From the NCBI RefSeq assembly GCF_007846095.1, contig NZ_VOEI01000007.1, forward strand, positions 186,001 through 250,000: 64,000 bases of DNA, given 5' to 3'. Shown piece after piece: positions 15,828-23,749 of this stretch. The DNA is from Mucilaginibacter achroorhodeus (GTDB lineage Bacteria; Bacteroidota; Bacteroidia; Sphingobacteriales; Sphingobacteriaceae). Within the stretch, counting starts at the first letter, position 1. Each line of letters starts with the position of its first letter. A model generated the notes under the pieces. That model was given only the letters and a program-made list of their open reading frames with translations, made no database searches and was not told the origin of the DNA. The position numbers and the translations under genes were made by a program.

Positions 15828-17121
15828 TATAGCCTTTATAGCAATCATTGTTGTATTGGCTGCAGGTTCCGGCGTGCTTGCACAAATAAGCCCACCATTG
15901 CCACCGCTTCCGCCAGAAAATTATAAGCTGGACAAAAACTTCGACACTGAAGGTTTCAACAAAAACATGGCAAAGCTTGATGCAAAATTGGCCGACCTGA
16001 GCAAAAAAATGGCAAAGCTATCTACCGATCAAACAAGGAAGATGAGCCTTTCCATGAAAAACTTTAGCAGGAAGTTTAAAGCTGATTTTAAGGATTTCGG
16101 AAAAGATTTTTCAGGCAGCTTTAACGATCTTATTCCGCAGGGAAACCTCGATTTTAATGGCAGTAATTTATCCGATGAGGAATACCGCCAAAAAGTAGCC
16201 AGCGGCGAGATCAAAGAAAAAACAAAGGTATACAGCAAAAACTACCCAGCAGATGCAAACGATATCCTGCAGATCAGCAATCGTTTTGGTAAAATTAAAG
16301 TTAACACCTGGAACAAGAACGAATTTAAGGTTGACGTATCAATGAAATTCGCATCAGAAGATGCAAGCCTGGTTGATGAGATGGCCGACGGGACTTCGAT
16401 CATCGATAGCAAGAATGGATCAGTAGTATCATTTCGTACCAAAACATGGAGCAACAAAGAAGGCAGAAACAATACCAGGCAAACCATGAACATAGATTAT
16501 GTGATATACATGCCTGCAGGAAACGCCCTGGATATTGATAACAAGTTTGGCTCGGTAACCTTACCAAATCTAAGCGGAAAGGCTACTTTAAAAGTTCAAT
16601 TTGGCTCATTGATAGCCCAACAACTTACCAATGCCCAAAATGATGTATCCATTAAATTTTCACAGGACAATCCTTCAACTATTGCCTTTTATAACGGAGA
16701 GCGTTTGAAGGTAGAGTTCAGCAAGTTTAAGGCAGGTACGATCGATAATAGTGCAGCATCATTTAGCTTTTCTGATGTAAGCATTGATAAATTAAAAACA
16801 TCTGCAGATATCAGCGTAAAATTTGGTGATGGCTTAAGCATTGGCGCTATTGATAAAACGATGAAAAACCTGAACATCAATGCATCAAACACAAAAATCA
16901 ATCTCGATTTTGCCCAAGCCCTTAACTTTAATTTTGATGTGACTACCAGATTAGGCAGCTTTAACTTTGACGATGATAAAGTAAAAATTATCACCAAAAC
17001 GCCGTCAGACGAAGATAAAGGCTGGTCGCAAACCAAAACCTACAAAGGCTATGTAGGTAAAAATAACAGCGGCCCCAATGTAGTGGTAAACGCAAGATTT
17101 GCGGAGATACAGTTTAAGTAA
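15811..17121 (+). CDS. Exported beta-rich protein of the sigma/anti-sigma operon
   Basis: The 436-residue protein has a signal peptide (MKKVFNIAFIAIIVVLAAGSGVLA, cut about residue 24). A Pro-rich start (PPLPPLPPENY) and a Lys-rich helical part (about 45-110) follow. The rest is a long beta-rich domain with repeated short strands (LQISNRFGKIKVNTWNK, LDIDNKFGSVTLPNL and LGSFNFDDDKV). The repeats resemble the beta-helix adhesin-like DUF4097 group, but I cannot assign a family with certainty. It probably works in the periplasm or at the outer membrane, perhaps as the sensor or main target of the sigma system. Confidence 0.78.
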   Translation: MKKVFNIAFIAIIVVLAAGSGVLAQISPPLPPLPPENYKLDKNFDTEGFNKNMAKLDAKLADLSKKMAKLSTDQTRKMSLSMKNFSRKFKADFKDFGKDFSGSFNDLIPQGNLDFNGSNLSDEEYRQKVASGEIKEKTKVYSKNYPADANDILQISNRFGKIKVNTWNKNEFKVDVSMKFASEDASLVDEMADGTSIIDSKNGSVVSFRTKTWSNKEGRNNTRQTMNIDYVIYMPAGNALDIDNKFGSVTLPNLSGKATLKVQFGSLIAQQLTNAQNDVSIKFSQDNPSTIAFYNGERLKVEFSKFKAGTIDNSAASFSFSDVSIDKLKTSADISVKFGDGLSIGAIDKTMKNLNINASNTKINLDFAQALNFNFDVTTRLGSFNFDDDKVKIITKTPSDEDKGWSQTKTYKGYVGKNNSGPNVVVNARFAEIQFK

Positions 17122-17137
17122 ATTTAGGTTAACCTAA

Positions 17138-17228
17138 CGTGCCATTACGAGGAGGAACGACGTGGCAACCTCGTCGCCTACGTAAACTAAACGCAAGGAG
17201 ATTGCCGCGCTTCGCTCACAATGACATC
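17138..17228. repeat. Type B palindromic repeat (copy 1)
   Basis: The ends are imperfect inverse copies (GCCATTACGAG on the left, CTCACAATGACAT on the right). The interior holds GTGGCAACCTCGTCG and AGGAGATTGCCGCG, which match the element at 42172-42271. It lies between the sigma operon and terC. The copy is degenerate compared with those at 29846 and 42172. Confidence 0.7.
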
Positions 17229-17249
17229 CTTTAATAGAAAAATATCACA

Positions 17250-17275
17250 CCCTTGCCAACAAAGGCAGGGGTTTT
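17250..17275 (+). terminator. Candidate intrinsic terminator upstream of terC
   Basis: The stem CCCTTGCC (17250-17257) pairs with GGCAGGGG (17264-17271, one G-T pair) and is followed by TTTTT. It would stop read-through from the sigma operon about 30 nt before the terC start, or act in the terC leader. Confidence 0.6.
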
Positions 17276-17305
17276 TCTATTTTAGTAGCAACAATAAACA
17301 TCTGC

Positions 17306-18082
17306 ATGGAAATATTTACCGACCCGGAGGCCTGGATCTCTCTTGTTACGCTCACATTTCTGGAAATTGTACTGGGTATAGATAACGTGATATTTATATC
17401 TATCCTGGCCGATAAGCTTCCTAAAGAACAACAAAATAAAGGGCGCAGGCTGGGTTTGGCCATGGCCATGATAACCCGTGTGTTGTTACTCTTTGGTATA
17501 AGTTGGGTAATGAAACTTACTGCACCATTATTTAACCTATCAGGCATAGTGGGCATAACCAATGCAGAATGGGTAGAAAAACTCGCTATTTCGGGAAGAG
17601 ACTTAATCCTTATAGTAGGTGGTTTATTCCTTATTTATAAAAGCACAGCCGAGATCCATCATAAAATTGAGGGCGATGAAGAGAGCGGAGATAATGTTAA
17701 AGCCCATTCTTTTTGGGGAACAATTGTGCAGATCATGCTGCTGGATATCGTTTTCTCCCTCGATTCTGTAATTACTGCTGTTGGTATGGCGCAGCACATA
17801 GAGATAATGGTAGCTGCAGTGGTTATTGCTGTTGGCATTATGATGTGGTCATCTGCCGGGGTTGCCAACTTTGTAAATAAGCACCCAACGGTAAAAATGC
17901 TGGCCTTATCATTCCTATTGCTGATAGGCGTTTCGCTTTTAGCCGAAGCATTTGAACAACACATCCCTAAAGGTTATATCTATTTTGCCATGGCGTTCTC
18001 CGTATTAGTAGAGATGCTGAACCTGAAGATGAAATCGAAAAACGCAAAAGGTAGCAAGCTTAAAAAACCAGCAACTAAATAA
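17306..18082 (+). CDS. TerC family integral membrane protein
   Basis: The 258-residue protein has seven to eight membrane helices and the TerC signature acidic segments LEIVLGIDNVIFISILADKLP (first helix) and LLDIVFSLDSVITAVGMA. The intervening cytoplasmic loop is acidic (EGDEESGDN) and the C-terminus is basic. TerC proteins are implicated in metal handling, including manganese export and loading of exported enzymes. The name comes from tellurite resistance, but resistance should not be assumed. It stands alone, convergent with the rlmI-like gene, leaving no spacer at 18082/18083. Confidence 0.92.
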   Translation: MEIFTDPEAWISLVTLTFLEIVLGIDNVIFISILADKLPKEQQNKGRRLGLAMAMITRVLLLFGISWVMKLTAPLFNLSGIVGITNAEWVEKLAISGRDLILIVGGLFLIYKSTAEIHHKIEGDEESGDNVKAHSFWGTIVQIMLLDIVFSLDSVITAVGMAQHIEIMVAAVVIAVGIMMWSSAGVANFVNKHPTVKMLALSFLLLIGVSLLAEAFEQHIPKGYIYFAMAFSVLVEMLNLKMKSKNAKGSKLKKPATK

Positions 18083-19270
18083 TTACCAAACGCGGCAAAG
18101 CAGGCCTTTAAGGTATTCACCCTCCGGGAATGATGCCCTTACAGGGTGGTCTTCAGGCTGGTTAAACTGGTAGATAAATTGTACTTGCTTACCTGCATCT
18201 AACGCAGCCCAGGCAAGCACTTGTTTAAAGGTTTCCATATCCATAGCGCCCGAGCAGGAGAAAGTGGCAAGTAAACCGCCACTGTTTAGTAATTGAATGC
18301 CGATGCGGTTAAGATCTTTATAAGCCCGTGATGCCCTGTCAAGCGCGGAGCGTGATGGCGCATATTTAGGTGGATCGAGCACGATGATATCAAATTTTGC
18401 TTCCTCGTCCCTGAACTTGCGCAATTGCGCGTTCACATCAGATTTAATTGCGGTGTGCTTTTCGCTCTCAAATTTATTTAGGCGGATGTTTTCCTGCAGC
18501 GTCTCTATCGCCAATGCGGAACTATCCACACTGGTAACCGACGCAGCACCATTATAGAATGCATTCAAGCTAAAGCCGCCGGTATAGCAAAAGCAATCTA
18601 ACACGTTTTTGCCTTTAGCATAGTGTGCCAATATACGCCGGTTGTCGCGCTGGTCGCAGTAGAAGCCGGATTTTTGGCCTTCGGCGATGTTAATTCCATA
18701 GGTAATGCCGTTCTCTTTCACCATCACCAGCTCCGGTGGATTGGTGCCCGCTAATAAAACGTTTGAAGTTTCCAAACCTTCATGTGCACGGGATGTAGCG
18801 TCGCTCTTATCAAAAATACTGGTTGGCTTTAAAAGATTGTTTAGTTCATCTATAATTACCGGCATCACATTCTGGATGCCTGAGGTAAGCACCTGCACAG
18901 CCAGATTGTCGGCGTATTTATCAACAATAAGACCAGGTAGGTAATCAGATTCGCTGAAGATCAATCGGCAAGTATCTGTTTGCCCATCTGACAAAACATC
19001 AGCACGACCTGCAACGGCCATTCTTACTTTCTGGCGAAACCATTCATCGTTAATATCTACATTCTCATCCCACTCCAGCAAACGAACAGCCACACGCGAT
19101 TGATCGTTATAAAAACCGTAAGCAAGAAAAGCTTTTTTCCCATCAAGCAAACGGATCACTTCGCCGTTAACGGGTTTGCCTTTTACATGCTCAATAGCAC
19201 CCGAAAATACCCATGGGTGCCTTTGTAAAACAGCTTTCTCTTTGCCTTTCTTTAATACAACGTCAATCAT
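18083..19270 (-). CDS. Class I rRNA (cytosine-C5)-methyltransferase, RlmI-like
   Basis: The 395-residue protein has the RlmI layout. The N-terminal PUA domain (about 1-75, MIDVVLKKGKEKAVLQRHPWVFSGA) is followed by a central domain and a C-terminal SAM-binding Rossmann fold (VLDCFCYTGGFSLNAF, then IIVLDPPKYAPSRSALDRAS, then LLATFSCSGAMD). RlmI methylates C1962 of 23S rRNA in E. coli; the same role is likely but not proven here. It is cytosolic. It ends flush against terC on the opposite strand, so the two transcripts converge. Confidence 0.9.
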   Translation of the reverse strand: MIDVVLKKGKEKAVLQRHPWVFSGAIEHVKGKPVNGEVIRLLDGKKAFLAYGFYNDQSRVAVRLLEWDENVDINDEWFRQKVRMAVAGRADVLSDGQTDTCRLIFSESDYLPGLIVDKYADNLAVQVLTSGIQNVMPVIIDELNNLLKPTSIFDKSDATSRAHEGLETSNVLLAGTNPPELVMVKENGITYGINIAEGQKSGFYCDQRDNRRILAHYAKGKNVLDCFCYTGGFSLNAFYNGAASVTSVDSSALAIETLQENIRLNKFESEKHTAIKSDVNAQLRKFRDEEAKFDIIVLDPPKYAPSRSALDRASRAYKDLNRIGIQLLNSGGLLATFSCSGAMDMETFKQVLAWAALDAGKQVQFIYQFNQPEDHPVRASFPEGEYLKGLLCRVW

Positions 19271-19288
19271 GCGGCAAAGGTAATAATA

Positions 19289-19903
19289 TCAAAGGGCATT
19301 ATCAGCCATGCCCGGCATAGGGGTTACCTGCAAAGCCTTTGCAACTGCAACAATATTGTTGGCAGCAGCTTTAGCGACCTCTATCGACCAATCTTTGCGG
19401 TAATCACTTTCCAGGTATTTGCCACCTGGGCCGGGGCCATTGTTCCAATAAGTGTATGATTGCGGCGCAATGGTAAAACCAACATCCATCAATGCCCCGG
19501 CAATTTCTGTTACCACATGCCTTGCACCATCTTCTTCTCCGGTTACTACAAAGCCGGCTACTTTGTTAAAGGTTACCGGCCGGCCCTGCTCGTCCTTGGC
19601 GGGGTAAAGTCCGTTCATACGCTCAAGCACCTTAAGCGCCATGCTCGACATGGTGCCTACCCATGTTGGCGTAGCAAATATCAATATCTCCGAATCCAGC
19701 AATTCTTTAAGAATAACAGGCCACCCATCGCCCTCACCCATGTCTGATTTTGTACCGACGGCAATGTTATGATCTGCTACGCGAATGATTTTTGTACTCA
19801 CGCCCAGGCGTTGCATTTCGGCAACAACTTCGTTGGCCAAAGCCTCGGTGTTAGAAACCTCCGGTGATCTTTTTAGTGTGCAGTTGAGCACCAATGCTTT
19901 CAT
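19289..19903 (-). CDS. Flavodoxin-fold NAD(P)H-dependent oxidoreductase
   Basis: The 204-residue protein starts MKALVLNCTLKRSPEVSNTEAL with the FMN phosphate loop (NCTLKRSPEVSN). It also carries ILIFATPTWVGTMSSMALKVLERMNG and a conserved VVTGEEDGARHVVTEIAGALMD segment, as in the WrbA/NADPH-dependent FMN reductase superfamily. It is cytosolic. Its ATG overlaps the stop of the upstream Cys-rich copper protein by 1 nt (TAATG), so they are translationally coupled. The pairing suggests a reductase acting with metal or thiol chemistry, but this is inference. Confidence 0.88.
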   Translation of the reverse strand: MKALVLNCTLKRSPEVSNTEALANEVVAEMQRLGVSTKIIRVADHNIAVGTKSDMGEGDGWPVILKELLDSEILIFATPTWVGTMSSMALKVLERMNGLYPAKDEQGRPVTFNKVAGFVVTGEEDGARHVVTEIAGALMDVGFTIAPQSYTYWNNGPGPGGKYLESDYRKDWSIEVAKAAANNIVAVAKALQVTPMPGMADNAL

Positions 19904-20247
19904 TAGTCTTGCGTTATTGGTTGGTGGTGTTCATGGCAGGCCTCGGCACACTCGCGGCAAGCAGCAGCGCAACGCTGGCAATGTTCGTGGTCATGCATAC
20001 CACATTCTTCTGCACACATGTGGCATATTTCTTCGCAAAGTACCAGGTATTGATGTGCTATTTCAGAACGGCGCTCTAAAAGCCTTGCCGCTTGTGAACA
20101 TATATCGGCACAATCTCTATCAAGGCTGATGCAGCGTACCATAGGTTTTACTTCCTGCTCATTTAAACAAGCGGTAGCACAATTTTCGCAAGCTTCAACG
20201 CAAGCTAACAGCTTTTTTATCAGGGCGGTGTGATCATGATTTTCCAT
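19903..20247 (-). CDS. Four-helix-bundle Cys-rich copper-binding protein (Csp-like)
   Basis: The 114-residue product holds 16 Cys arranged every three to four residues on successive helices (LLACVEACENCATACL, LCEEICHMCAEECG, then HCQRCAAACRECAEACHEHH), plus many His at both ends. This is the pattern of copper storage proteins, in which thiols line a four-helix core and hold many Cu(I) ions. There is no signal or Tat peptide, which matches the cytosolic Csp3 type. It is coupled to a flavodoxin-like reductase just downstream. Copper export or regulator genes are not in the window. Confidence 0.88.
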   Translation of the reverse strand: MENHDHTALIKKLLACVEACENCATACLNEQEVKPMVRCISLDRDCADICSQAARLLERRSEIAHQYLVLCEEICHMCAEECGMHDHEHCQRCAAACRECAEACHEHHQPITQD

Positions 20248-20324
20248 AGTATATTCTTTTAATGATATTATAGGAATATACCCTCGATTAAAAATGTTTC
20301 GATTAATTAAAAATGCACTAAAAC

Positions 20325-20358
20325 AAAAAAGCGGAGGTGATTGAGACCTCCGCTTTTT
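20325..20358 (-). terminator. Intrinsic terminator after the DUF6515 gene
   Basis: The arms AAAAAAGCGGAGGT (20325-20338) and ACCTCCGCTTTTT (20346-20358) form a 13-bp stem with T/A-rich ends. It lies just beyond the stop at 20381 on the minus strand and may also act on the plus strand. Confidence 0.85.
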
Positions 20359-20380
20359 ATGAAGCTAATGTTCAGAAATA

Positions 20381-21427
20381 TTATTGTTGGTTATCGTCAC
20401 CCTGATCTTCTTCGGTTGACAGGCCAACAACTTTGTAAACCTTTTTATTGTTCTCATCGCGTTGCTCCTGGAAATAAGTACCATCAGGAGAAACCCACAG
20501 TTTTTCGCCGTTTACTTTTATTTTGCGGCTATCCTCTGGTAATGAAGTGATAATGTCACCTACCTGGTAAGCTTGGTAGTCGCCTTGGTCACCGCCACCA
20601 TTGCTGGTTTCCAGTTGGCCATCTTTACCGGCAACTTCGTAAGTTACTGTACCATCATCTTTAGTCACTGCGCGGTAGTATACACCGTTAGACTCGTAGA
20701 ACTGCTCGCCGTTAATGGTGATCGGCTCTGCTTTTGATGGTAGTGATTTTACTTCAGCACCTACCGGTGGCTCTACCACTGTGTATTGGTTATCGTTATA
20801 TTGATAGTACAAACCATCAGCATAATAATACTGATAATTGTTCCACCAGAAAGGATAATAACCAAATGGCAGTACACCTATGCTAAAACCAATACGTGGT
20901 AAATAGTAAGAATTGTAGTAACCGCGGTAGTTATAAAAACCATAACCAAAGTAACGCGGGCCATAATAGTTACTGCGGTAGCCGTATCCATAAGGACGGC
21001 CATAGCCATAACCGTAACGGCCACCGTAGTAACCGCGTGAGTATGAACCACGTGAATTTACACCCATTGAAGGGCGACCTGCGTAATTACCACGGTTGCT
21101 AAAACCGTAGCTGCTTCTGCCTTGTACCGCGCCACCCATCTGTGGGCGGGTACCACCGAAGCTACCCCGGTTAGGAGCTGCCCCCATTGAAGGACGGCTA
21201 AAAGAACCTTGCGGGCGAGACATCCCCATTGATGGCCTGCTAAAGCCACCGCCAGAAGGACGACTGAAGCCGCCACCACCGCCGCCGCCAAATGACCCAC
21301 GACCGCCTCCACTAAATCCACCACCGCCGCCGCGAGCGCCACGCTGAGCGTTTGCGTCTAAGCCTAAGCCAAGGAACATCATTCCGCTTAAGGCTATTGT
21401 TAATAATTTTTTATATGCTGTTCTCAT
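20381..21427 (-). CDS. DUF6515 exported protein with Gly/Arg/Tyr-rich region
   Basis: The 348-residue protein has a signal peptide ending DANAQ (about residue 28). A Gly/Ser/Arg/Phe-rich stretch (29-110, repeats of SRPSMG and GGGFS) comes next, then a Tyr/Gly-rich segment with RGYYGGRYGYGYGRPYG. A short hydrophobic hinge (PFGYYPFWWNNYQYYYADG) follows. The C-terminal half has two copies of a small domain, VGAEVKSLPSKAEPITINGEQFY and VGDIITSLPEDSRKIKVNGEKLW, typical of DUF6515. It is probably a secreted or outer-membrane-associated protein of unknown role. It is monocistronic, with a clear terminator. Confidence 0.82.
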   Translation of the reverse strand: MRTAYKKLLTIALSGMMFLGLGLDANAQRGARGGGGGFSGGGRGSFGGGGGGGFSRPSGGGFSRPSMGMSRPQGSFSRPSMGAAPNRGSFGGTRPQMGGAVQGRSSYGFSNRGNYAGRPSMGVNSRGSYSRGYYGGRYGYGYGRPYGYGYRSNYYGPRYFGYGFYNYRGYYNSYYLPRIGFSIGVLPFGYYPFWWNNYQYYYADGLYYQYNDNQYTVVEPPVGAEVKSLPSKAEPITINGEQFYESNGVYYRAVTKDDGTVTYEVAGKDGQLETSNGGGDQGDYQAYQVGDIITSLPEDSRKIKVNGEKLWVSPDGTYFQEQRDENNKKVYKVVGLSTEEDQGDDNQQ

Positions 21428-21541
21428 CTTGAATTTATAAAAGCACCAGCGCCCTTACGCTAATGTTACTATTTGACTAAACAAGGCACTAACGGTTTAA
21501 TGCCATTTAAATTATTTTTACACAAAAAGTAAGCCGATATT

Positions 21542-22114
21542 TTATTCGATCTCTTCGGAAATAAAAACAAATGGATCTTCAAACTCCAAACTGAAAAAAC
21601 CATCATGATTGGTGAGATAAGACCGGCTTGATTGCAAGCTTAACCCACTGATTTTCAAACTTGAAGATATGGATAATATTTCGACAATTTCGTTACCCGG
21701 TTTCCATTTTTTAAAGCCGTTTGTTACCGGGTATATTTTGCGGTTACCACTATATAATACAATGTTGATCTTGCTGACGTAGGGTTCAAAATCAGTTAGT
21801 ATGAGATCGCTTGCAATTACGTTAATTGATGGATAGCTATTATTGATAAGATAAGTTAACGCTGCAGCTACCGGCGTTTGTGATGCAGGCGGTATAATTT
21901 TTACGTCTGATTGCGCAAAATGTGAGGATTCATTACTAATAATAACATCTACTTTTATTTCATAGATAGCCAGCTGTTCGGCAACCTCAGCAACAGCAAT
22001 AACAGTTGGGCTCCACTCTAATAATTGGCCTAAAAGTTCGTGCGAAAAATTATCAAGGCTTATTATAAGCAAAGCCGGCTCTTGTTTTTCGCGAACAATG
22101 TGATGTGATGACAT
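21542..22114 (-). CDS. Thiamine pyrophosphokinase-like protein, catalytic residues doubtful
   Basis: The start is ATG 22114; a TTG nine codons upstream is less likely because the -7 promoter match sits at 22139-22146. The 190-residue protein has the two-part plan of thiamine pyrophosphokinase: an N-terminal sugar-nucleotide-like fold (LLEWSPTVIAVAEVAEQLAIYEIKVDVIIS) and a C-terminal beta-sandwich (ITPAS-like stretch to FSLEFEDPFVFISEEIE). The usual acidic metal motif GDxDS is replaced by ISNESSH. It may be a degenerate or specialised homologue. The divergent neighbour is dinB. Confidence in the family is moderate. Confidence 0.6.
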   Translation of the reverse strand: MSSHHIVREKQEPALLIISLDNFSHELLGQLLEWSPTVIAVAEVAEQLAIYEIKVDVIISNESSHFAQSDVKIIPPASQTPVAAALTYLINNSYPSINVIASDLILTDFEPYVSKINIVLYSGNRKIYPVTNGFKKWKPGNEIVEILSISSSLKISGLSLQSSRSYLTNHDGFFSLEFEDPFVFISEEIE

Positions 22115-22133
22115 ATTATACCTCAATAACCCT

Positions 22134-22165
22134 TTTGGCAAAGGTATGTTAAATTAATAGCTTTG
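22134..22165 (+). promoter_or_regulatory. dinB promoter, Bacteroidota type
   Basis: TTTG at 22134-22137, a 20-nt spacer and TAGCTTTG at 22158-22165 match the Bacteroidota -33/-7 pattern. The dinB ATG is at 22171, so the transcript is leaderless or nearly so. On the opposite strand TACCTTTG (22139-22146) gives a -7 match for the divergent gene, so two promoters overlap here. Confidence 0.65.
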
Positions 22166-22170
22166 ATTAA

Positions 22171-23283
22171 ATGGCACAGGAACATGGGAAACAACAACGC
22201 AAGATCATCCATATAGATATGGATGCATTTTACGCGTCTGTTGAACAACGCGACTTTCCTGAATACCGCGGTAAACCGCTTGTGGTAGGCGGCCTGCCCG
22301 AAGGCCGCGGCGGCGTGGTAGCAACAGCAAGCTACGAAGCACGCAAATTTGGCGTACGATCGGCCATGCCCTCAAAACAAGCTTTAAAGCTTTGTCCGCA
22401 TGCGCTGTTTGTAAGGCCTCGCTTTGCTGCATACAAAGAAGTATCGCAAAAGATCCGCGAGATATTTAGCAGGTATACGGATCTGATAGAACCCCTCTCG
22501 CTTGACGAAGCCTACCTGGATGTTACCGCAGATAAGCTGAACATCGGCTCGGCCATTGAGGTAGCGCACCAGATAAAGCAGGCTATAAAAGATGAATTGC
22601 AGCTAACCGCCTCTGCAGGGGTATCTGTCAATAAATTTGTTGCGAAAATAGCATCAGACCTAAAAAAACCCGATGGACTTACTTTCATAGGACCATCATC
22701 CATCGAAAAATTTATCGAAAACCTGCCGGTTGATAAATTTTACGGTGTGGGCAAAGTAACTGCAGATAAAATGAAAAAGCAGGGTTTATTTACAGGTGCC
22801 GATCTGAAAGCGCTGAGCAAAGAAGATATGGTTAGCCGTTTTGGTAAAGCAGGCGGCTTTTACTTTGACATTGTTAGAGGCGTAGATGACCGCCCCGTGC
22901 AGCCGCATCGCGAGACCAAATCTGTTGGGGCCGAAGATACTTTTCCTTACGACCTGACAACGGCAGAAGAAATGTACGCTGAACTGGAGAAGATCGCGAA
23001 AACTGTGAACGAGCGACTGTTGCGGTATCAGTTAAAAGGCCGTACAGTAACACTTAAAATAAAATACAGTGATTTTAAACAAATAACACGCAGCCAATCT
23101 TTTACTGAAGGTGATAATGATGCCAATTTCATTGCCGATACTGCAAAACGTTTGCTCGACGCCACCGATCTGGAAAATTCCAGCGTTAGATTGCTTGGAA
23201 TAACGCTTTCTAATTTTTATCCGCCGGAAATCCGTACGAAAACTTCCTCAGAACAGTTAGATCTCTTCGATCAGCAGATTTAA
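22171..23283 (+). CDS. dinB: DNA polymerase IV (Y-family, translesion)
   Basis: The 370-residue protein has the Y-family palm motifs IHIDMDAFYASVEQRD (first catalytic Asp, steric-gate aromatic) and SLDEAYLDVT (second Asp-Glu). A thumb with helix-hairpin-helix (LPVDKFYGVGKVTADKMKKQG) and a little-finger domain (PHRETKSVGAEDTFPYD onward) follow. The C-terminus TSSEQLDLFDQQI fits the clamp-binding QLxLF peptide. DinB copies past damaged bases at low fidelity. No LexA-type operator is obvious upstream. The promoter match lies 6 nt before the ATG. Confidence 0.95.
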   Translation: MAQEHGKQQRKIIHIDMDAFYASVEQRDFPEYRGKPLVVGGLPEGRGGVVATASYEARKFGVRSAMPSKQALKLCPHALFVRPRFAAYKEVSQKIREIFSRYTDLIEPLSLDEAYLDVTADKLNIGSAIEVAHQIKQAIKDELQLTASAGVSVNKFVAKIASDLKKPDGLTFIGPSSIEKFIENLPVDKFYGVGKVTADKMKKQGLFTGADLKALSKEDMVSRFGKAGGFYFDIVRGVDDRPVQPHRETKSVGAEDTFPYDLTTAEEMYAELEKIAKTVNERLLRYQLKGRTVTLKIKYSDFKQITRSQSFTEGDNDANFIADTAKRLLDATDLENSSVRLLGITLSNFYPPEIRTKTSSEQLDLFDQQI

Positions 23284-23749
23284 TCTTCCCTAATCTTCTG
23301 TTTTCTTTTAAAACATTAGTTTTTAGTAGTCTTTTACTTGCTTAAAAACCGCTGAAAAATCTATTATTTTCATAAATGTGATATTTTTTGAAATAAAATT
23401 TCAAAAAAAAGTGTTTTTTATTGACAATATTATTTTAAAGTCGTTATTTTAGCTAAATAAACAATAAGAAAAATAAATATTCTTGATGCTCTAACGGTTT
23501 AACAGAAGAATACTTCTATTTAAAGTGAGATTCCAACTGATTTTAATTAAACATTGAGAATATTATGGAAATATGAGCCCTGAATTGGTTGTTGAAAGGG
23601 ACAAATATTGTTTTATTGAATACACATTGCGTTTTAAAATGTAAATACAGGCCGATATGGTGGCCAAAAAATATTTTACCCTGATTTTACTGACTAACTA
23701 ACTATTAATTAACTGATCAATTAACTAAACTTTCACTTAAACTAACGAA
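23284..23749. other. 466-bp AT-rich intergenic region before amt
   Basis: No gene is seen. It holds a perfect 11-bp hairpin with an AAA loop, TTTTTTGAAAT (23384-23394) and ATTTCAAAAAA (23398-23408), about 100 nt beyond the dinB stop. Near amt, short TTAACT/CTAACT repeats (23690-23747) run up to the start codon. Ammonium transporters are usually nitrogen-regulated, and this long region is the likely place for control. I found no convincing sigma-54 site and no clear TAnnTTTG pair. Confidence 0.5.

Noticed and set aside
17306..18082. Assigning tellurite resistance to the TerC gene
   Set aside because: There is no ter operon around it; family members mostly act in metal handling.
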